Notes under the pieces: generated by a model | Database searches by the model: none | Seen by the model: only the letters and a program-made list of their open reading frames with translations | What the model was told of the DNA's origin: nothing | Part shown: positions 20,486-41,500 of the stretch, piece after piece | How the letters are laid out: the number at the start of each line of letters is the position of its first letter | How positions within the stretch are numbered: position 1 is the first letter of the stretch | Assembly (NCBI RefSeq): GCF_014529535.1 | Contig: NW_023503375.1 | Span: forward strand, 1,860,001 to 1,924,000 | Reading direction: 5' to 3' | Length of the DNA: 64,000 nt | Source of the DNA: Bradysia coprophila | Taxonomy: Eukaryota; Arthropoda; Insecta; Diptera; Sciaridae | Program-made: the position numbers and the translations under genes

Positions 20486-22916
20486 ATGAATGCTGCTGAC
20501 TCATCACCATCAACACAAACCACCGATTTTAGCATGGACAACAACAATGATCTTAACATTGAAATCGGAAACAATGACATGATTGAAACACACCATAATT
20601 CACATAATGGAGTGGTTGATCTTCCACCAAAAGAAGTTGATTATTATTTCAAAAAGCAGTGCAGCAAACGTTGCATATCTGTTTGGAAGATAATTTGGGC
20701 CTTTCTCAGTTTTCTAATATCGGTCACTGATGTGACGGTTATTTTATACCTGTCCTACCTGCACTTCAATCACAGTGAAGATAATATGATGGCTTGGCTG
20801 ATGCTTTTGCCGATTGTGCTGAATTTTATTGGGATTTTCACGTTCCTTTCCAAGTAAGTTGTTCTGAAAGTTAGATTCATGTCTTTTAGTGGGTACGTAA
20901 CTAAATGAGTCTTCTAAACACATGATACACAACGTTTGTCTTTATCATCTGCTATCGATGGTCGGGACTAAAATAAGCGATGAGTGATGGTTAAGTTGGT
21001 CTTATAAAGCATTAAGTATTGTTAAACTTATGAAGTAAAAGATTTTTTTTGTCAATCTACTCAATCTACTCTGAGGTCAAAAGTAGCGATAGTCAAAATA
21101 ATAGACTGGATATTTGCTGAATGGAGGTAGTATCCCAGTTTGAAAGTTCATTCGGAATAGGAACTTACAAAAACGGATGCATATTTGTCATCAGTCAATT
21201 CGTAGAGAACGTACAGGCTGCACTGTAATAGAAACCGTTTTTTCATAAATCAGGCTTCGTATTCTCATTGATTTGAAAACATTGAGACTGCATTTTACAC
21301 CACTTGATTCAGAATATTTTGCAAGTGTTGAACGCCAAGACTTCATATAAAATGTGTGCTAGATTTATGTTGTCTAAATCTCCAACATTAAGTTGAGGTC
21401 GAGATACGTCAACCCTTGATCAGGCCGAATAGAAATATTTAAACAAAACAGAAATTCTTCCACAGCGAAGCTGAACGTAAAGAAATGGAATCGTTAGGAT
21501 GCGGAACATGCAAACACTTGATGTTCTTTCCCGTTATTGGTCCATCTTTCAGGTGTGTAACGTCAATATTACATGAAACCGATCAAACGAATAAATTTTC
21601 GTCTCAATTTATAGTCAGCTCAGACTCTTCTCTTATGCTTTCGAGGAGAAAAATGCGGAAAAATATGAGCGGCTTGAATCGCTTCTGATAAAGATGAAGC
21701 AATACGAAGCTTTTTTCCGTGCAGCTCCGGAAGCTTTCATACAAATTACCTTTCGTATTGTTCATTGGTCCAATCACACGCACTGGAATTACGAAGGTAA
21801 ACAGTTGATAAGAATGTGATCTCAAGTGGTCCGAAGTTATGGCCTCCGCTTACTTACGCCGTTTAGCTCCCCGTTTACTTAACAGTTTGTTTTTAGACAA
21901 TGAAAACTCCGCCTCGTTGCTATGTTTGAACAAACTGTTGCGTTAAGTCCGCGGAGGCCTTTACAGTGGCTACTAATAGATTCCCACTGTGCAGCATGAA
22001 TTGTAAGACGAATTTGGGTTTTATATTTGCATAGATTACTGGACATCCCTCTGTATCGCACTGTGCATGTTCGCCTTGGCTGAATCAAATATTTACGCAT
22101 CAATCAGACCGGACTATTATCGACTATTTAATTACTGCACAGATCCCGATACATGGAAGACTGAGTCTATAAAATTCTCGTGGAAAGTTGCGCTGTTTTG
22201 GTTCAATTATCTGTCTATTGGTAATTGATCTGTACAAAAACCAAATTATTGCATTCGATCTCAATGTTTCCTCGCCTAATTTTACAGCTTCCAGATTGTT
22301 TGCCGATGCAATATTCCGAGCAACCGCCTGCTTTTACTTCAGCGATAGAAATTACGGTGAAGTGATCATCGTCACATTTATCTTTCAATTTGTGGGGCGA
22401 GCGATAACCCGTGCTATTTACCAGAACACATTGGTTCATTGTTCACGTCGCAATCACGATCGCTTCCATCGTAATGTTGAAATACGAAGAAGAGCTAAAG
22501 TTGCTGCAATTGAAACAGTTGATGGCGCTGAAAGTGCCTTAAAACCTGACAATGACAATGAGAACGAGGATGATCAACCTGTTCGACGTATTTACGTTCC
22601 GGTGCAAGAAGACTTGACTGGCGTTTACGGAGCTTTTACTTATTCGTGGAGATGTTTGTTTATGTCATTTGACTACCAAGACTGGGTCGATCCGATTGTG
22701 TACTTTGGATTTTACGTTGAGAACGTTTTAATCATCGGGTTTTCCTACATGGTCGTTCATTTGATCGAATACGATCTGTCCGATAAGATACCATACTACA
22801 TTTATACGGTTACTGCTGGAGTGGGAATGTTTGTGGCTATTGTAATTAAATATGCCATGGTTCGTGCGCTGGACAAGAGGCTCACCAAGAAATTGTCCGG
22901 GCAATCAAAGTATTAA
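20486..22916 (+). CDS. XK-related (XKR) family membrane protein
   Basis: Five exons, 20486-20853, 21466-21552, 21615-21796, 22035-22220 and 22288-22916, agree in phase and give 483 residues. A polar N-terminus of about 75 residues precedes several membrane segments: IIWAFLSFLISVTDVTVILY, AWLMLLPIVLNFIGIFTF, SLCIALCMFALAESN and two pairs in the last exon. FRAAPEAFIQITF matches the conserved E/APQ-like segment of XKR proteins, and CLFMSFDYQDW and RLFADAIFRATA also fit. Family knowledge: XK/XKR proteins include caspase-activated phosphatidylserine scramblases (XKR8, CED-8) and the XK-VPS13A partner. I see no clear caspase site in the polar C-terminus, so the scramblase role is open. Intron 1 (612 nt) carries a dispersed repeat; intron 3 carries a hairpin. 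Confidence 0.88.
20944..21085 (+). repeat. Dispersed repeat, GAAGTAAAAGATTT family, in XKR intron 1
   Basis: ATCTGCTATCGATGG head, AAATAAGCGATGAGTGATGG, then AAACTTATGAAGTAAAAGAT. Confidence 0.7.
21840..21962. repeat. Hairpin repeat in XKR intron 3
   Basis: GGCCTCCGCTTA at the left is inverted to GTCCGCGGAGGCC at the right; an inner pair ACAGTTTG / CAAACTGT extends the stem. About 120 bp. Confidence 0.75.
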
Positions 22917-23413
22917 GGAAAGAACAAAATTGGCGGTGGAACTTAACAATAACAAAAAAGGATCTCTTTTTTTCACTTCGGCGATTTATTGACTTATGAC
23001 TTCGCCACTTGCAATTCTTGTTGCACACTGGAAACTACTGACACTATTGGCACATATTGCATCTAACGATAACCGTGTTCCAATTTACAACAAAAATGTA
23101 AAACTAACGAAGTTGTGATCTGCATATCGTAAAAAATAGGAATTTTAAATTCAATTTATCTGAGATACTAATCAAGTCGTAGATACCACAAAATATACAA
23201 ATATACGGCTAATAATTGCAAAATGTTTACTGATTTTTACTGCCGTAGATTAACGGGACGAAAATCCTATAAGACTTTACCTAACGTTGTTACTGGATCT
23301 CTTCAAATACTGAACTTTTATCTACAATTTAGGTAGAACACTTCAGGTCAGTTCAAACCATATTTCTCCTTCAAACGTTTCCATGTAAACAGTCTATGTA
23401 AAATGTAAAGGTA
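22917..23413. other. XKR 3' flank, no gene seen
   Basis: No canonical AATAAA near the stop. AT-rich sequence without clear repeats. Confidence 0.4.
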
Positions 23414-23640
23414 AGACTCGGAACAGGATATCCCTTAATCTGAAACTGATTTTCAGGTTGACCTGAAAATATTCGTATATGAACTGACCTGACCTGAATT
23501 TACCTGAAATCTGGAGATCGTTAAAATTCAGTTACCTGAAAAAATCGCAGATATTCCTGAAATGTGACCACATTTACCTGAATTTTTACGTAAGTAAATT
23601 CAGGTCAGGTAAAAATTTTCACTTTAGGTTCAGTTCTAAT
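23414..23640. mobile_element. Degraded foldback of CAGGTCA/TGACCTG repeats
   Basis: Begins AAGACTCGGAACAGG, like the ends of 7748-8275 and 51801-51950. Holds CAGGTTGACCTG, ACTGACCTGACCTGAA and TTCAGGTCAGGT in both orientations. The right tip is not clear, so the boundary is approximate. Confidence 0.65.
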
Positions 23641-24872
23641 GAGATTCAGATAATGTTAGTTTAAGGTTAAGGTCGACTTAGTATCGGAAACGATGAGAAA
23701 GCGATAGCTCTCATTGATGTGTTCTTACCCTACCCTACCCTACCAAATTTATGTTGAAGCCAATGAAGTAGAAGAGTTCACATCAATTTAAACATCTTAG
23801 GATTATTTTCGTGAACTTTTTTTCTTTAAAATTCTTGAATTTACTGTAAATTTCTGCAGCTAACATTCTCTTTTTATTCATTTCTCTTATTTCACCTTAT
23901 TCTCTCATTTCGCTATGCTTTCGTTATGGATAAATAAGAGCTGTACAAGAAGTAAGATTAGAAACAAAGATTTGTGGTTCAAGAATTAAGTTTCCTGAAA
24001 ATTCCCTCCGGAAAATTCCGGAAACTATTTTTGAAAGTTTGTCTTTTTCTTTTTAATTCTGTGTCGGTAACTTTTTTTGTTAGAACACCATGACAAGTCA
24101 AGTATAACTACAGGCTGAACCCTACTGAAAGTGACTAAAATTGGAAGTTAGGTTCGGGAGTTGCTCAAACAATTTAGTCGGAGCTATGAAATATTTAAAT
24201 CGAGTAATAATCACCGACTGAATTTGATGAATTCTATTTTGTTTTATGCAGCTGAGAAGTTCTGAGAAGTCAAGGGGTATGACTCCTGTGGCAACACCAA
24301 TAATTAAAATTCTTGAAAATTACAAAAATTCTTGAAAATTACAAAAATCCTTAAATTCGAATTTCGAAAATATTTTAGAATTTCTTGAGAAAGTTCTTGA
24401 AAATACGCCTTGCAATCTATTGAAAATACTTACAGCAAAGGAAGTTATAGATGAGACAACAGCTTTTTTGCAAAAATTATCTCGGTATGTAACAAGACTT
24501 AATCCTTGTGACAACGAGATCATTTTTGCAAAAAAGGTCTTGGTCAGGCGAGTCGTCGGTGGTCGCCATGAACGCTGTTCTTTTGTGACACCATTTATGA
24601 AGGTTTCAATGAATAAGGTCACTTCTACTGTCTTTCTTTGATTTTCCCGAGAATATTCGAAATTCTCGTAAATCAGAGACCAAACATGGAAAAAATCAGG
24701 GATATCCAAAGATTAGAGTGGTGAGATTATTGATTTACCTTCGACAAACATTGCTTTCGTTTGCAGCCAACCCCAACGATGAGCTTCAATCGGCAGTCGA
24801 CATCCTCGGGTCTGTTGTGTGAAATGAATTAAACGCCAAATTCCATCACTTTTTTGACATTTTTTCAACTTC
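23641..24872. other. No gene seen downstream of Kdm4
   Basis: Contains a short TACCC tract (23726-23744), an AT-rich TTCTTGAAAAT repeat near 24310-24350 and a hairpin near 24460-24540 (CTTTTTTGCAAAAATTATCT against AGATCATTTTTGCAAAAAAGG). Frames over this hairpin are chance. Confidence 0.45.
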
Positions 24873-24878
24873 TTTATT
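24873..24878 (-). promoter_or_regulatory. Polyadenylation signal (minus-strand AATAAA) for Kdm4
   Basis: TTTATT on the plus strand, about 95 nt beyond the stop at 24973 in the direction of minus-strand transcription. Confidence 0.5.
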
Positions 24879-24972
24879 GGAATATCATTTTTTGTTTTGT
24901 TTTACTTCACATATAGTTCATTTATAACGTCTTAATTATTATAATAGAAAGGAAGATTTTCCTTCTTTTTTT

Positions 24973-32880
<7,908 letters not shown>

Positions 32881-33060
32881 TGTTTGTGTGTGTTGTGAAG
32901 TTCTATAATAAATTTGACGCTTCACCTGAAAACGAAAAGCAACAATTTAGAATTTAAAAAAAAATCAATAAAACAGACGAAATCGACACTTTTGTGATTG
33001 AAGATTTCTTGAATTTTTGTGAAATAACTAGAGTGCAAGTCACATTTTCTACAGTCGATG

Positions 33061-33254
33061 CTAAATAGCCTCAATACAAACAACACACACTCTACGGATA
33101 ATAGCGGCGTGCCTCTTATTTTTGATAATGAACAAGTCGTCCATACATCATTTTGTCAAAAAAAACTTCAAATTTAGCCGATATAATTTTGGGTCATTTT
33201 GACTCTGCCGCTATTATCCGTAGAGTGTGTGTTGTTCATATTGAGGCTATTTAG
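33061..33254. mobile_element. Foldback MITE with TCGAT target duplication
   Basis: The ends CTAAATAGCCTCAATA and TATTGAGGCTATTTAG are inverted over about 48 bp, with AACACACACTCTACGG inside the left arm. TCGAT occurs directly outside both ends (33055-33059 and 33255-33259), giving a 5-bp target duplication. 194 bp, no coding capacity. Confidence 0.85.
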
Positions 33255-35206
33255 TCGATACCAGTGAATTCTAGATAGGAATTCGCTTCAGCTGATTTTC
33301 ATCGGAATAACTCATATACAAAACTGTACATGCATCTTTATATGCTTGTACCACTACCTGTACAAAGGTTTGCACTTTCGTTTTTAATGAGTTTTTTACT
33401 TCGAAAATTGCTGAAGGAAATTCATGTCTAAATTTCACTGACGTTGACTGTAATTGGCTTCAATTTGATAAAAATTGCGATCTATTATGTTGAACACATA
33501 AATTGTTACCAGGTTAGCCTTTAATCGCTACTATAAAATGATGGATCAATGGTGTAAATCAAGTTGACACGCGATATTGAATGTAAACAAATGGAATCGT
33601 GTGTGTGAAATTGGTTGATACGAGCCGATAGGGACGACAATAATCACACTTTCCGTCTAATGGTAATCAATGCCATTGAAATGTGAGGTATTTTGCGCAA
33701 AAACAGGAGTTAGGATTTCTCAGCCGTGAAGTCGTTATCTCGTGTTTTGAGTAATCTGATCTCGAAACTGTTGCATTTTGTATAAGAACGATAATTTATT
33801 AAGCTTTGAAAACTGCAAAAAAGAAGGGCAATGGACACTGTTCGACCTATCCGCAAATTAAAATCAGCGAAATGATTCTATAGAGCAAGTCACAATCTAC
33901 AGGGAATTAATGATTTCGGTGTGTCGATCTAGCAACAGCCGGTTTTGTATCATCTATCTGGTGAACATTGCAACGATTGTTTACTTTATGTTTATCTTGT
34001 TGTTCTCTTTATTCGCCTGTTTGTGTGACGGGTAACAAACGATATGCAGATCGTACTAACAATGATATAGACACCAGCTGATAAAAACCAACTGTTGCCA
34101 GATCGACACACACCGAAATGCAGAAAACATACAATCCGTGGACAATGTTGACCGAAAGTATTTTGCAAAACGAATTTCTTACGAGACTACTCTCATTTAT
34201 GGAACTAAATTCACCCACTCAACGTACTCTTTGCATTGTTTCCTATTACTCGCGCTTGTTAAGTGATTTAGAGCTGAGTTTATTGCACTTAGCTCGAAAT
34301 GAAACCCCAAGCTGCCACTTTCTATCAACAAACATATTTACAAGTAATAAAACTAAAGTTGCGGACTGAACTGCTGAACCATATGAATTGGTGGGTGTTA
34401 TTCAAAAAAGAAATTGTTTTCATTTTCCATCTAAATTGTTTTATGACGTTCTTTTATTACTTGGGGATTATGTTCATGTAATCATTTACAATAAGAACAG
34501 GTACAAACCAACATGACCTTTCAAACCGACAGGTGATCATGGGTTAAGAATAGCACAACAATTTGCAAGTGGTTGACTGGTCATACGAAATCGTTTTCAA
34601 AAATGAATTTGTGATCTGTCATTCATGCCTCCTTCCCTACAAAATTTGAAGGTAGACGAAAGATGAAAAAAAAATCGGACAATTTTACACCTTTATTAAT
34701 CACTCCTTAATCAACACGCTAACGCGTTGGTCAAAATGCAATTCATTTTACTCCCGCAGCGTCATGGAATAAGTATTATATACTACGTCTGTCAAGTTCT
34801 TCAACAAACGCACAGCACATGGTAATGATTGGATATCGCGTAATGTTATATCACTTGTAACATATAATATACTACCATGGATGCACACCATAAACGAGAA
34901 GAAGGCAAAATCGAAACAAAAATTTGATTATAGGAAAACGGGGTGAGCCAGTGTCACAGATGATTCCTTATTAAATGGACAAATTTTCCTCAATGAACTA
35001 ATGGTGCGGAAAATATTCTGGGAAAAATTTTCGAGTGACAGATAAAATCTCTAGGTGATAAGAGGTCAAATTTTGTTGTCGGTCTCTGTTTTTCTTTTAT
35101 CAATGTTGGCTGGACTATATTGAGTTTTAGGTTAATTTGATTCTTTAGGTCACATCAAGATTTATCGATGTTGAAAAAAACACTTCGACCAATTGGGTGA
35201 CAGAAA
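33255..35206. other. No convincing gene; one foldback at 33909-34119
   Basis: ATTTCGGTGTGTCGATCT near 33909 is inverted to AGATCGACACACACCGAAAT near 34100-34119, with GCAACAGCCGGTTTT against AAAACCAACTGTTGC inside. An 83-residue frame at 34118-34369 starts in this repeat and shows no domain. The rest is AT-rich. Confidence 0.55.
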
Positions 35207-35622
35207 TTAAGAGGCACCGGTACTTTGCCGAAAAGAATACATTAGGGCGATTTTTAAATACTGGATTTTAGTTTAGTTTTGTTGATATCTTTCCACCAGA
35301 ATCCTTTTTTCAAGATGTACGACCGCAATTCCGACCACGAATGTGTTAGCTTTCAACAGAAAATAGATTTGGTTGTAGCAGTTTGACCAGCTATGAGAAC
35401 AATGAGCAGTTTCTGAAAATTTCGTTAAACTGTTCAAGTTTCTCAGAGCTGGTCAAACAACTACAACCAAAACTAATTTTGATTTAAAGCTAACACATTC
35501 GTGGTCGGAATTGCGGTGGTACCTTTTTCAAAAAGGATTCTGATAAAAAGATATCATCAAAAATGAAATACGAGGCACACAAATGTAGGCTACAAATTTA
35601 GCTAAGTACCGGTGCCTCGTAA
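35207..35622. mobile_element. Foldback MITE, ends GAGGCACCGGTACTT / AAGTACCGGTGCCTC
   Basis: About 410 bp, inverted almost to the centre. Inner pairs include TTGTTGATATCTTT / AAAGATATCATCAA and ACCACGAATGTGTTAGCTTT / AAAGCTAACACATTCGTGGT. The outermost sequence is TTAA on the left and GTAA on the right, so the target duplication is unclear. Confidence 0.85.
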
Positions 35623-37505
35623 GCTCTTGAATTTTAATTTTTTTAACAAAAGCCTTAGAGACAAACCGTAAGACCAACCTTTCTTTTAAAATAAAGTTTA
35701 AAATCAATCAAAAATGAATCTTGTCGAATTTACCGCAGAGCAAATTACAAAGCTGCAAACTGTTCGAATGGATGCTTAAACCGGCAGAATGATGTAATAT
35801 TGACGTAGTACAATTTTTATACCGATTGCTACTATTATCTTCTTTAAAAAATTACCTCTAATTTTTCTGAGTTTCACTGAGGCATCCAAAATAGTTTAAT
35901 TGTTAGAAACAAAGCTGTCACTATCATCAAACAGCGTCAATCAATAAAAAATTTAAAAGAACATCTCGTGTCGGTCCCCGGTTGTTTTTTTTGTTTTGTT
36001 TTAGACAATACGTACCGATTGAGCAGATTTTAATTTGCAATTTCAATGGATTCATAAGTCAAACCACTCGCAACTTTTCCACATTACGAACTACAGCATT
36101 TTCCATCTGCAATATGAATCTATTTGATAAATGCAAATGGTCAACTATCTAATTCGATTGCGGTTTGTAATACGTCCTCGACATAATACGTCCTTGACTA
36201 TACCAAACTAAAACAAAACGTTTCAAGTGGTGGCTTTTAAATTATCGATTTTTTTATGTCTAGCAAAAAAATGTTTCTTCACGTCAATTATTTCACTTTT
36301 CTAAGATGATCAGTCAAATAATTAAAGTGGTGAAATTCTGCATGTCCTTTTTCTCTGTAAAACACTGACATATATAAGCACCACAAGGTGTAAACAATAA
36401 AGAAATGGCAACTCTGCGATGAAAACTGCTATAAGGCATACGTGACTAACGACATATAGTGGATTTAACCAACTATCAGCAGTACCATTGCCACTTTTCC
36501 GAGTCAATTCGGTAAAATGGACAAAACGGAACCAATTACAATTAATGGAACTATGGATTTCTTCCGAACACTGGCTTATTTAGCAATAATTTCATGATGA
36601 AAACACAAAATGGAGGTAATGTAACTCTTACCTTTAGGCAGAGAAGAACAATATAATTACTTTCTCATAAACGATAATATTGACCGTATACTTTGCACGC
36701 TTTTAACAGTAATGTCACAAATATTGATCACTTGGTACAATTCACTTCATCTTTAGACACATTTCCGCAATATTTATCACTATTCCGGCACAAAAAACCA
36801 AATAAATACGAACATCATTTTTCTGCAAAGAAAAATTGAATAAAAATTTCGTCCGACTGTAATACACACTCTGCGCGCTGTGCTAACGATGACATTTATC
36901 TTGTTTTGTACCGGTTCAGTGTGTGGTGTGTGTACTAAAAATTGAATGAGTGTGTTCAAATTCAAAAATCGAACTGCAGCGATTTTTGTTTGTTTATTTT
37001 TGCTTTCTGCTTATGAATGAGAAGTTTACCTGTTATTTAGCAACAGAACGGTAAGCAGTAGCCAATCAGAGCCGATCATATATAGTGACAGGTGTATATT
37101 GTATATATAATAAGGACCTTTACTTCTTATATGGATTTAGTTAGAGATGGTGAGAGAATAAGAGAAAGAAAATATAAGAAAGTAGTTAGTTTTAAGGTTG
37201 TATTCGTAAGTAATTACCCATACAAGGTATTGTACTGTGAATCATAAACTGTTTCATAAACGGGATTCCCACATTTTGTGTTAAAATAACTGAAAAGATA
37301 ACAAATTCAATGTGCAGAACTCTTTCGTTTACATTATTAGGTAAAATTGGGCAAAACGTTTCAATGTATGAGGAATGGAAAGTTTTCAAAGACCCATAGA
37401 ACAGTGACACATTTTTGGCCGAGACATTAAATGTAGAAGACGAACATGATTTCAATTATTGTAAATTTGCATAAAAATGCAGGCCAGGTATGGTCTGTCC
37501 AACAT
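35623..37505. other. Gene-free interval
   Basis: AT-rich, only short frames. No strong structured repeat seen. Confidence 0.45.
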
Positions 37506-37507
37506 TA

Positions 37508-37614
37508 GTATGGAGCGGAGGACATAGCGATTTCATATAAACAAACTCAACTTTTCAATGAAAATCATTGAAAGGTAAGTTTTTCATATGAAATCGCTAT
37601 TTCCTCCGCTCTAT
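37508..37614. repeat. Foldback repeat, about 105 bp
   Basis: GTATGGAGCGGAGGACATAG is inverted to CTATTTCCTCCGCTCTATAC, with CGATTTCATATRAA pairs and a short loop. Confidence 0.8.
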
Positions 37615-38229
37615 ACAAATTTTGACATGATTTTGAATGATTTTTAAAGTATACTTTCAATGCAAAAATGAACCGTCACCGTTTTATACACGGCAGAGTA
37701 AGACCAGGCAGTAGTAGTTCATTTTTCGAATGTCAACTCTGCCATGGTTCAACTCTGCTTGATGGTAAAAAAAGAAGATTTCCAGGAATGTCACGGCCAG
37801 AAATATGTTCCTAAGATTCCTAAGTTCTATGGTTTTAATTAGAGTCCCTAATTTTGAAACATATATGCAAATGACAGTGTATGAATCTTACATTCCATGA
37901 TGACACATTCGGAGTGTATGTATGTATTTATCTATAATGTTTATCGAGAGATAATTTCTGTCGAACTGGCCACTCGTCAAAATGAACAAATTTAATATGT
38001 TTGTAAACAGAGCGTGACTATCTTATTTTTCATTCATGAAATTTTAGACATGTGACCCTGAGACCAGTTAAATTTAACTAGTCCTCGCTCTCTCTAAACA
38101 CTATACCACTCTCTTATCTACCGAATAGATGTATAATATCCGTTAAGAGGTTTTATCTTACTAGGGAGGTAATGTGGCCTTTCCCTCCCTAGGGAAAACT
38201 CCTTACCGTCCTCATAAGACAAAACTCAA

Positions 38230-38580
38230 TACAATACACGAGAAATAATGTGATATCTGGTATAGCGATGAGTATCTACCTCGGGCTGAAGCCCTCTGTC
38301 ACTTTTACTCTGGATACGAGATATCACATTACCTCCCTGGTATTATACTATAATAGTAACATACTGTCATTCAAAAACGTGAGATGAAGTTAACTTTACT
38401 TCACATAGCCAAAACTTTACCTCAGGTTTTTGAATAAAATAACTTATTTGGCAATGGGGCAAATGATGTATGTTTACCGACTGTGTGAAATTTGCCGATC
38501 GAGGCGTAGCCGAGGTCGGTAAACACACAAGAAGTACCATTTCCATCATTTGCTCCATTGGTAAGTAATGTAGTATTGCT
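38230..38580. repeat. Two neighbouring hairpin repeats
   Basis: First: ATGTGATATCTGG (about 38249) is inverted to GAGATATCACAT (about 38320). Second: CAATGGGGCAAATGAT (about 38452) is inverted to ATCATTTGCTCCATTG (about 38555), with TTTACCGACTGTGTG against CGGTAAACACACAAG and a GCGTAGCCGAGG loop. Confidence 0.7.
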
Positions 38581-41500
38581 CGTAAACTCCCAGTGGGAGT
38601 GAAAATTGCTGCAAATATGTAATGGTCATTTTGTCAGGATGGCAAATGATCTAACTTTACCGAAACGTAAGTAACTTCTTGCCATAATAAGTTTTTGTAT
38701 ATAAAGAGAAGTACAATTTCGGTCTAGACCACATCCGTAATATTTTCGTTTTTGTTGGACATACCTCCACCGCATAAACATATACCAACCGCATAAAAAT
38801 TAGTGCTGTGAATTTCCATATGAATTCGAGTCGAGGTTTTAGTAATAGAGTTTTCTTGTGCTACAGTTACTAATGGCGAGAAAACATCTAAAATTAATCC
38901 AATTCAGTTTTGGATTGACAAATTAATATTGACGAGCACACGTGCATTGAAACTGTAAAGAAAAATTCAATCTTACTCTTACAGTTAAAACTACACTTCT
39001 CCTCAGACATAAAAAACATTGTGTCGCTTGTCATCTGTTTGAATTTTTGTTCGTTTTTTTTGTTTTTTAATTCTATTAATTGGCAAAAACTTAAAAGTTG
39101 AACTTCATTTGCCAACCATTTCATTTTCAAACCAAAGCACAATAATTCCCAGAGTATAAAAAAGATTGTTCCATAATGCGCAACAACCTGACTCTACGAA
39201 ACTACATCTGCGACGACTTTTCCAATTCGTATTATTGGACACGTTTTGCGCAAATGCACAACGGATTAGAAAGAGTTTCTTAAATTTTGGCGTACGTTTG
39301 TAGCGAATCGTGGATGGGTAAGAAATGAGTCATGTTCATGCATTTACTTATGATAGCCCGGTTGCAACACGCCTTTCCAGCGTTTTGATCTCTGATGTGC
39401 CTCTTGTTCAGCATTTAGTTACTGGCCAGCTGATTAGCATTCTCCCTCAATCCATCATAGCTCGAAATGACCGTACATTGAACACCATTCCTTGTACTTT
39501 CGTTTAACAAGGCACAAATTACATTGCTAAAACGAGAGCCAGTTCTAAAACATTGAGACACTCGTGCTTAAAGTCTATTTTCTAGCAAGGCGAGAAACCT
39601 TAGCTCTACGTGTTTCTTATGCAATTGATTAATTCTAGTCGAATGAGTATGTAGGCAAAACGGTAACATTTTCCCTCCGTGAAGCAGACCAATTCTTAAC
39701 GAATTATACTCGTCGTGCAGAAGGATAACAACTTCAATAAGATTTTGAACCCTCGAGTAAATGGCAGATTCCTAAAATATCAACACTAATTTCCACATTT
39801 TTAAGTACTTCTTTAAGAGACCAGAAACATATGCCATAAAAGAAACAAAACAATCCGGGACGTGTTTACACTGGTAGACATGGTCGTTCGTTCTATGTTT
39901 TTTTATAGTTTCTCTACTGCTGAGTATAACTTCGGAGTACATCTACCCAGAAATAGTGTTAAATTGTTGTGTCAATCATACCGTATACTCGCCGGTCTTG
40001 TTTCATGGTGGCTGAAAATTTACCCAGCGTTTCTAGTGAAAAAGTAAGACTTTGGGTAAGTTGTGTAGCATCATTAAAATTTTAGTTTTAATTGGCTACA
40101 ACCATAGTTCTTTAGCTTCACCATCGATGAAAAATCCTAGCGAAACAAGGGTCAATTTTAATCGTATCAACTTACGTCCAAAGATTGTTACCTTCGTGCT
40201 GTTAAGCGTCTGGGTAATTTTATGTAGCAAAATGTCAAAATGTATGGTTAAACAAATGAAGTAGAAGATTTTAATCAAGCAGTAAGCGATACTTTGAACA
40301 AAAGAAGTAATAGATTCAAAGATATGTTTGTAGTCAGCGGGCGATTAAATCGATTAACCCTTACATATTAGAGACCATGGAGATATGTGAAAAATACGAA
40401 AATGGTTTTTTGTAAAATTCCCTCCACCTCACCACTGTTACGTGCAGGCAAAATCGAGATTTTATTAAAATTTTCGGTACGTGTATGATCAAATGTGGCA
40501 CAATGCCAACAGATCTCACGAAAATGTTCAATGATTATTTTAATTAGTACGAGTTGGACATTCACGCAGTTTAATATTCGGGAATCGCTTTTCGATCGTT
40601 TTTTCTGTGCGAAAACTTCTAAGTAAAAACTTTCTAAATTAGTAAAAATTTCAAAGTCCAGTTGTGCGTTCGTAGGCTACCCAAATTTTAGTGAATTTAA
40701 ATCAAGTGTAACAATGGAATCTTCCCCAAGGTAATCGCCGCAAATCTTTTCTAATCCCGACAAGTCCTTGTGAAAAACCCATAAAAATATTGTGAATTTC
40801 GGAAAAATCAAAAAAAAAAGAAAGAAAAAAACGAAAACGAAAACCGAATGAACTTAAAATTTTGTCTGTCTCCGGTTATATTGCTGCTTCATGGTGAATT
40901 AGACAATTTTCGGCACTTCTAAAATTAGCCGACGATATTTATAGATTCAATTGGAATATATGAGTTTTGAATGTTTTGTTTTAGTTTTATTACACATCGG
41001 CAGTGTTAACAAATTCAATGTTTATATCGGTGATGAATTTGATTGTTGAAATTATTTGTCAATACCCTGCCCAGTATAATATACACAATGAAATGGTCAA
41101 CATTTATTAACACAACTGCGTTGCATTTCTATACAGCAAAAATCAACAGCGAAAATCTACAGAGAATTTGAATTGCTATTTGTGTAGCGGAGAGTGACTC
41201 GTTTTCAGGAAAGGACGACAAAAATATAGAAATGAATCAAATATTATTGCGCACACGACACGGATCTATATTATACACCCACTTATACCATATGTGCTGT
41301 GTGCGGGTGTTAGTTGTAAAATGTTTTAAATGATCACAACATCGAAATCTGATTTTCCAGCAAACATTTTCACAATTTTGTAATAAAATTGTCATCTTTC
41401 GGGTGGTACAGTGACCTGCTATATAATTTCAACCTTGTCTGCTAACAGTTTCCTACGCAATAGTCCGTACTCCCACTGATTTACCGAATATGCATGTAGA

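Noticed and set aside
23726..23744. TACCC repeats as telomere-like sequence
   Set aside because: Fewer than four units and unlike known insect telomere repeats; likely a chance microsatellite.
34118..34369. 83-residue frame as a small gene
   Set aside because: Begins inside a foldback repeat; no signal peptide, domain, promoter or splice partner.
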